NCBI RefSeq assembly: GCF_000003815.2
Contig: NW_023365886.1
Location: forward strand, 80,137 to 144,136
Direction: 5' to 3'
From: Branchiostoma floridae
Lineage: Eukaryota; Chordata; Leptocardii; Amphioxiformes; Branchiostomatidae
DNA length: 64,000 bases
The notes under the pieces are model-generated. The model worked only from the letters and a program-made list of their open reading frames with translations, made no database searches and was not told the DNA's origin. The position numbers and the translations under genes were made by a program. Positions within the stretch are counted from its first letter, which is position 1, and each line of letters begins with the position of its first letter. Shown here piece by piece: positions 60,601 to 64,000 of the stretch.

Positions 60601-63542
60601 CGCTATCTATAAGATTAGTTGAGTGATCTGTCAAATGTTTGTGTCTCAGCAGTTGCAGTTTCCAGTGGGAACAGTGTCAGCAAATTTTTTTGTGCTACCT
60701 TAGCTTTCATGTTGATAGATATTGGCCAGCTAAGCTGCTCTGCGTACATTGTGTATACACTCCATTCCATGGCCTGTTTGTGTCCCTAGTCGGAGCTAAC
60801 ACTACTGAACCCCGATGGTGAACACCTGAGCAGCGATGAGATCCCCCTGCCCTGGATCTTTGTGGTGCTGAACATCATGTGGTCCACCATGGCAACACTC
60901 TGGCTCATCAACTGGGTCAAATACCACAGGGTAGGCTCTCTACTTCTCATAGTGTCTACAAGTTATTTACATGTATCAAATTAGGTCCATTCCCACTACA
61001 TACAGAAAATACCAGTGACATAGTCATATTTTTCTGTGTACAAAAAATGGAGAGCCCTTTCCTTCTGAACAATATTCAAAACAAATCAAACATACTCAAA
61101 ATAGCATTGTGTTGTGTAGAAATGACAATAATTTACTCCATAAATCATGAAAACTAATCAACAGACAGGAATCAAGGCAATAATTTTCATGTATCTATGA
61201 TGAAATGTGGCAAAATTTGGTTGATTTTGTATTCCTGAACAATGTGATCTTTCTAAGAATATCACCTGAGTTGAGTTCCCTGTAATAATCTTACAGAACC
61301 CAATGCATGTAAGGAGACCTCACTATTAGCATTTCCTCCCCAAGGGTACAACAATATATTCAGTAGACAACATGCTTGTGCTTGTCGTGACTAGGAACCA
61401 ATTGAGGTATTTAGTGTACTACTTGTTTATGCCAGCAATATTCCACTGGGGATGTAGTACCAAATTGGAAGTCACGAGATTTTAACAAACCAGACCATTA
61501 AATTTTTGGCAGAGGTGGTATGAAATAATTAGCTATGTTTTTATGTATTGAGGTGTCCCAACATTAATTGTACTGACTGTATATGCAGCAAGCTAGGTTG
61601 GAAGTAAAGGGTTATTCAAAAGACGTAATTTTTCCCAAAATTCCTGTTTTTTGTGTGGACAAAATTGGCTTAACAGCAAATTCCATCTAACATCCACGCG
61701 TTATGTTGCATACTTAAATCAAATTTTGATCTTTTTCATTTCGTTTATTCAGCAGCGAACCAATCTTTTGGCCGCCAGCTTCAATACAAGCTGGAATTTT
61801 TCCTCCAAAGTTGGAATGTCAGATGCACGATCATGTACGGACTCCCTAATGTTACAACTGTAACTCTCATATGGAAATCCTGGATTTATATGGGACAAGA
61901 GATGGCTCAGTGGCATTAGAAGCTAGCTTGAGCCTTTAAAGTTGAGCATGAGTGTGTAGTTAATGTTTTGGCCATATGCTTCATGCTATTTCAGTGTCTG
62001 AAAGTACATCACATAACAAGTCAAGTCGTCAATACTGATGTGGAAATGTTACATGATCAGGCCTGAAATGGGGTACGAGATCATAATATGATACTTAGTA
62101 AACCCTTCTTGTCGTTATGTATCACTCTTATGGATGTTATGGAAAGTTCACGGATGTGTTGTGCGTCATATCTTGAAATCCATTAGCGGACGACCTACAT
62201 GTGCAAGTGCTGTGGTCATACTCAATTCAATACGGTACAGTAACTACATTTTGAGACCAACTAAGAGCCAGGCCTGGCTTGTTTGAAAGGTTTTTGGGCG
62301 GATGGATCGAGTGACTGTGTCATGAATCATTTATCATAGGTTAGGCGTGCTATCATGCCTGGTCCTGTATCGTTAAAAGAATGAATTTGAGCTGTTGTTG
62401 AAATAGTAATAAACATGGGATTATGGTAGAACAATCATTTCCTGATCTGTTCCTTACATACCTTATTGACCTGTGTTGGATGTACTTTTGGGCAGGGTTT
62501 TTGAAAATCAGGCGGCCATGCACAGACAGCTGTATGCTAACATGACAACATTCAGCTTGAGTTACAAGGTTAATCTGTCCTGTGGTGTGGTGATGGGTTC
62601 AGCAGGTTGGACAGAATTACCTGGTAGTATGCACACACACACACTTTAAATCCATTTCCTGATTAATCACATTAGCTTGATACGCCAAAAATAGTTACCT
62701 GGATGTCTAACCTACATCGACGTTCATTAGCTTGATGTTTGGGCATGTTTTACTCTTACTCATTCTTTAACCATCATCCTGCTAAGATAGCTGTTTGGCA
62801 CGAAATAGGGTTCAGACGTTAGAGAGCTGATCCACTTCTTCTTCATCTATGTGCCAAACCTCCAGACAATTTGGATTCCAAAGAAAACAAAGCTAAGCCA
62901 AAGTCAAGCTGAAGACAATTTGGATTTCAAAGGATAGCAAGGCTAAGTGTCACTGACGAAGGATAATGGATTCTATCCGAAACGTCTGACCGTTTCAAAA
63001 CCATATCCAGTTGCTTGAGTAACTATTTTTGGCGTATCTTATTACCTGGATGTCTAACCTACATCGACGTTCATTAGCTTGATGTTTGGGCATGTTTTAC
63101 TCTTACTCATTCTTTAACCATCATCCTGCTAAGATAGCTGTTTGGCACGAAATAGGGTTCAGACGTTAGAGAGCTGATCCACTTCTTCTTCATCTATGTG
63201 CCAAACCTCAGTAAGTTTGCCACATAGCAGCTCATTGCTCAGGCACTGGGGTGAGGATACAGGTGACACAGGTGGCTTGTGGCTGGCTGGTGGCTTTGGC
63301 TTTTGGTCCTTAGTGGGCAGGGGAACCACTCCCTGACCTGGTGACCACCCTGCTGTGTTGCAGCATGTACTCATGATATACGTCAAGGAGACTAGACAGA
63401 GATGTACCATGTAACCATTTCTATCAAATGTCTATTTGACAGTTTTCCAACAACCTGCACAAGTTCATCACTGTGGTCCCCATCTGTAAGATTGTGCTGG
63501 TGTTTGTTGTGATGGTCAGGTGGCACCAACTGTCCAAGGATG
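46288..63542 (+). CDS. GOST/Lung_7-TM-like seven-transmembrane protein, 5' part
   Basis: Partial gene with coding exons 46288-46491, 48544-48591, 54810-54907, 59232-59370, 60790-60930 and 63443-63542, all in frame (about 243 residues). It continues past the gap at 63548. The start MSYRVEESTLQAFVAILC begins a hydrophobic signal peptide. The luminal part carries sequons NLT, NTS, NES and NQS and several cysteines (LLQCPS). After LTLLNPDGEHLSSDEIPLPW come the first membrane span (IFVVLNIMWSTMATLWLI) and the second (FITVVPICKIVLVFVVMV). A NP-G-LS-PLP block just before TM1 is typical of the GOST/Lung_7-TM superfamily (GPR107/108, TMEM87, TMEM145 group), which act in Golgi trafficking or as orphan receptors. 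Which member this is cannot be told. Intron 2 holds an LTR retrotransposon; intron 3 holds a hAT-like element. Confidence 0.75.
46797..46824. repeat. (TG)n microsatellite
   Basis: A TG repeat of about 11-12 units in the first intron of the seven-TM gene. Confidence 0.9.
48022..48110. repeat. (TG)n microsatellite, interrupted
   Basis: About 90 bp of TG repeats with a few interruptions in intron 1 of the seven-TM gene. Confidence 0.9.
48609..48835 (+). repeat. 5' LTR
   Basis: 227 bp, TG...CA ends, same sequence as the 3' LTR at 53282-53508 as far as can be read by eye. Confidence 0.97.
48944..50734 (+). CDS. Retrotransposon gag-protease-RT (N-terminal part)
   Basis: 596-codon frame. Residues 1 to about 180 form a gag capsid-like region. 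Residues 247-260 are a CX2CX4HX4C zinc knuckle (CNGCGKPNHWRKMC). The aspartic protease motif DTGA is at 342-345. From about residue 480 the reverse transcriptase begins and runs to the first catalytic block FSKLDA. The frame then ends prematurely at a stop at 50732-50734, in the middle of the RT domain. The rest continues in another frame from 50749. Gag and pol share one frame with no junction shift. The ATG lies about 110 nt after the 5' LTR. Confidence 0.93.
   Translation: MTAAQQTMLTNLIPEMDWNADDPVKTFRKFKQRIELAFKTFLKDATDEEKVSYILLLVGDEGLEIRNSWELSPEQEKDPKKILEKFEKHLEPKTNHRIFRYEFQSMRQGPEESISDYMARLKNVADKCNFKDKTEKDGRLLDQMIWGCAYKKVQKTLIGKHELTLAAAVKEAVQHESTEKCMTTLTISTQAKEAKVDAISNRKHTPSSKQKVSYRPPQKQSSNICRNCGTVHEFNDKKKCPAYGSNCNGCGKPNHWRKMCRSKGKSKPQEYRGYRKANPKHVHYQQEEQYSSGEETLSVGAIYVHEVEHKNDAQNNEAYTTFQLKKKIGKKTTNINLRLKIDTGAQSNVMPVEHYQQIFPENMTKGGEVKAGILTPSSTILSAYGGDKIPHLGKTTISGKHKGREVKCTFFVTKSKGPSILGLAACQQLGIITIHEIQTTPEDGKIKETVPIKDRPAIHSKEQLIKMYPECFDDTVGCFEEEYHITVDPDVEPVIHPPRRVPLELREKLKKQLEEMTKKGVISEVTQPTDWVNSIVIKEKPNGKLRICLDPRDLNLALKRNHYPTPTLEEITPSLAGAKVFSKLDASNGYWNRVSK
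50749..53061 (+). CDS. Retrotransposon RT (C-terminal part)-RNase H-integrase
   Basis: 770-codon frame that continues pol after the break. The RT catalytic pair is in GIADDIQVYG (Asp47-Asp48). RNase H spans roughly 185-310 (LQVDASIKGVGAAL, the ERELLAVVYG block, ESDHRPLE, DALSRL). Integrase follows: an HHCC zinc-binding region at about 395-440 and a DDE core with GMDLF and CDNGTQFTS. The C-terminus is Thr/Pro-rich low complexity. The nominal ATG is not a natural start; this segment would be translated only as part of a gag-pol fusion. As read, the element lacks an intact pol. Confidence 0.93.
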   Translation: MLTTFNTPYGRFKFNRLPFGLKVSQDVFQRKIDETYKGCKGAIGIADDIQVYGKTDDDHDFHLHEAMEKTRQAGIKLNASKCIIKESECKFFGMIYTAEGVKPDPEKVKAIHDIKPPQDEKELRSLLGLIQYMSAFIPKLADRTTNIRELLKEDVEYKWSASHTEDLNKIKQLISEKTTLQYYDRDKPVILQVDASIKGVGAALIQDGKPIAFASKALSPAETRYANIERELLAVVYGCEKFHTYLYGRSFEVESDHRPLEQINKKNLTKAPNRLQRLLLRLQSYDMSIRYKPGKEMLLADALSRLSQHDKQEMDGLKVQIHHLVKVTTVKLEQIKEETSKDEELQLLAQTVTQGWPEKRKETQAIIHEYWTIRDDISVEDGVLLAGSRMIIPKSMRAEVLEMIHQGHLGIEKCILRAKSAVYWPGMYKQIEKAVAACPTCQKHKNSQQKEEMMPTEIPSRPWQTVGMDLFTTNDQWFLLLVDYYSKFPFVKSLANLKASTVTSSIRGIFAEQGIPAEVICDNGTQFTSQEFRQLANEYGFKIKTSSPHYPKGHGFIERHVQTVKKTLIKCKETKADPNLALLAIRTTPIKPGMKSPAELLNGRKYKDILPTKVPPPLDQEETRAKLEKAQQAAKQHYDTQAKSLPELAKGQSIHVQDPIRKTWSPGKVIDKATTPRSYVVETDAGRQLRRNRVHIRPTPEVKTPAATTPETTPAASATQTTHESTLQPPTIAAPHATTPSTTKPTSATTPSTTKSTRTRSNIQPPVRYR
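53282..53508 (+). repeat. 3' LTR
   Basis: 227 bp, matching the 5' LTR, preceded by the polypurine tract at 53269-53281 and followed by the target duplication GATGA. Confidence 0.97.
53514..54809. other. Remainder of intron 2 of the seven-TM gene
   Basis: Right of the LTR element. It contains an open frame of 134 codons at 53761-54165 that resembles nothing known to me, and the family 1 repeat with its CA tail at 54361-54676. Confidence 0.5.
54361..54676. repeat. Dispersed repeat family 1 with octamer pair and (CA)n tail
   Basis: Contains ATCATGCAAATCAG facing GACATTTGCATG, TTCTACCTATCATGA and CCAGCCATTCTTGAGTTAT, then a CA microsatellite from 54605 to 54676. The layout parallels 43970-44800 in shorter form. 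Confidence 0.65.
54908..59231. other. Intron 3 of the seven-TM gene
   Basis: A 4.3-kb intron between exons that join in frame (phase 2). Apart from the hAT-like element at 57192-58661, nothing beyond unremarkable AT-rich sequence was seen. Confidence 0.6.
57184..58669. mobile_element. 1.47-kb hAT-like non-autonomous element
   Basis: The element spans 57192-58661, with ends TAGGGGTGGTTACCGCTAC and (inverted) TAGGGCTGGGTACTGGTAC. It is flanked by 8-bp GCCTTAAT (57184-57191) and GCCTTGAT (58662-58669), 7 of 8 identical. An 8-bp duplication is the hAT hallmark. The left end has repeated GGTCCAGGTCC/GGTTCAGGTCC units. The interior has a diverged duplication (ATACCAAATTTCAGGTCATT at about 57462 and 57625). 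No transposase frame is seen. Confidence 0.65.
62681..63209. repeat. Direct repeat pair around a Penelope-like fragment
   Basis: Two apparently identical 168-bp copies (62695-62862 and 63042-63209) flank a 179-bp spacer. An 18-bp sequence TACGCCAAAAATAGTTAC (62681-62698) is perfectly complementary to GTAACTATTTTTGGCGTA (63019-63036) at the spacer end. The spacer contains a hammerhead-like core. Layout and core resemble Penelope-like retroelement ends. Confidence 0.7.
62949..62990 (+). ncRNA. Candidate minimal hammerhead ribozyme motif
   Basis: Read as RNA: stem I strand GUCA (62949-62952), core CUGACGA (62953-62959), one extra A, stem II GGAUA/UAUCC around an 8-nt loop (62961-62978), core GAAA (62979-62982), then a minimal AC/GU stem III and cleavage triplet GUC, then stem I partner UGAC (62987-62990). 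All core bases fit the hammerhead consensus except the additional A after CUGACGA. Penelope-like elements are known to carry minimal hammerheads. Activity is not shown. Confidence 0.45.
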
Positions 63543-63547
63543 GTAAG

Positions 63548-63647
63548 NNNNNNNNNNNNNNNNNNNNNNNNNNNNNNNNNNNNNNNNNNNNNNNNNNNNN
63601 NNNNNNNNNNNNNNNNNNNNNNNNNNNNNNNNNNNNNNNNNNNNNNN
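63548..63647. other. Assembly gap (run of N)
   Basis: 100 unknown bases five nucleotides into intron 6 of the seven-TM gene, so later exons are not in view. Confidence 0.99.
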
Positions 63648-63998
63648 CTAGAGGCAGGAGGTTGTCCGGTCTGCTCCCGGAGGTCGCTGTTGCGCACATG
63701 CTCGTGCCAACGGGTACCGGTGATTCTCCCCAGGTCTCTGCTGTCAAACCCATCGAGGCGTGCTGCCAAGGTGTTACTCAGAGGCCAGGTTTCGGAGCCG
63801 TACAGAAGGACTGGTACGACGGAGGAGTTGTACATGCGTTGTTTGGTCTGTAAGGAGACATGGCGGTGTCGCCAGAGTGGTTTCTGACAGGGACAGGGAC
63901 TGTAGGACAGCGGAGGCCTGGGCACGTCGTTGATTTATCTCTGGCTTCAAGTCACCAGTCTTAGAGATGATAGATCCCAGGTACTTGAATGTGGAGAC
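63648..63998 (-). pseudogene. Non-LTR retrotransposon RT C-terminal fragment, frameshifted
   Basis: On the minus strand, one frame from 63998 reads VSTFKYLGSIISKTGD and on to about 63890. A second frame continues with LWRHRHVSLQTKQRMYNSS, VVPVLLYGSETW and LGRITGTRWHEHV to the gap edge. The order FKYLGS, K-R-YNS-V-P-LLYGSETW, ITGTRW is the usual region after the RT fingers and palm in LINE polyproteins. The frame change near 63870-63895 shows it is inactive. It is oriented opposite to the seven-TM gene. Confidence 0.85.
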
Positions 63999-64000
63999 AA

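Larger units (their letters stand above)
60931..63442. other. Intron 5 of the seven-TM gene
   Basis: A 2.5-kb intron. It holds the Penelope-like fragment and the 168-bp direct repeats at 62681-63209. The rest shows no coding potential I can support. Confidence 0.55.

Overview
The window is animal nuclear DNA. Genes are split into many short exons with GT-AG introns, spacing is wide and AT-rich, and dispersed repeats and microsatellites are common. Gene content (RSPH1, ARF6, REC8, TIMP, a seven-pass membrane protein) and repeat style suggest an invertebrate deuterostome, most likely a cephalochordate (Branchiostoma-like). That assignment is an inference. Three runs of N mark scaffold gaps at 13012-13118, 35685-35793 and 63548-63647.

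Layout. 63-1962 (minus): radial spoke head protein RSPH1, four coding exons, complete, 299 aa. 2685-3215 (plus): ARF6 small GTPase, single coding exon, divergent from RSPH1 across a 0.7 kb promoter interval holding an RFX X-box-like site and a perfect TCTCGCGAGA element. 3216-16513: ARF6 3' flank and a 12 kb stretch with no recognisable gene, only repeats and short TIR elements. 16514-28629 (minus): meiotic kleisin REC8, 21 coding exons joined in frame to 657 aa, with several palindromic elements in its introns. CCAAT boxes and X-box-like sites lie near 29230-29530. 31013-35484 (minus): a tissue inhibitor of metalloproteinases (TIMP), five coding exons, 344 aa, with an inserted linker and a long acidic tail. 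35.8-46.2 kb: intergenic DNA rich in miniature transposons and an octamer-containing tandem array. 46288 to beyond the last gap (plus): the first six coding exons of a signal-peptide plus seven-TM protein resembling the GOST/Lung_7-TM superfamily. Its second intron carries a 4.9 kb Ty3/Gypsy-type LTR retrotransposon with apparently identical LTRs, inserted 17 nt past the splice donor.

The genes do not form an operon or one pathway. RSPH1 (cilia) and REC8 (meiosis) each have X-box-like sites upstream, so RFX-type control is a possible shared theme. The exon models come from manual splice-site and reading-frame matching. Every junction in RSPH1, REC8, TIMP and the seven-TM gene keeps frame, which is the main support for them.

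The most interesting signals are a hammerhead-ribozyme-like core in a Penelope-like repeat (62949-62990), the fresh LTR element hugging a splice donor, several non-autonomous TIR elements with clean target-site duplications, the extended TIMP, and candidate separase sites in REC8.
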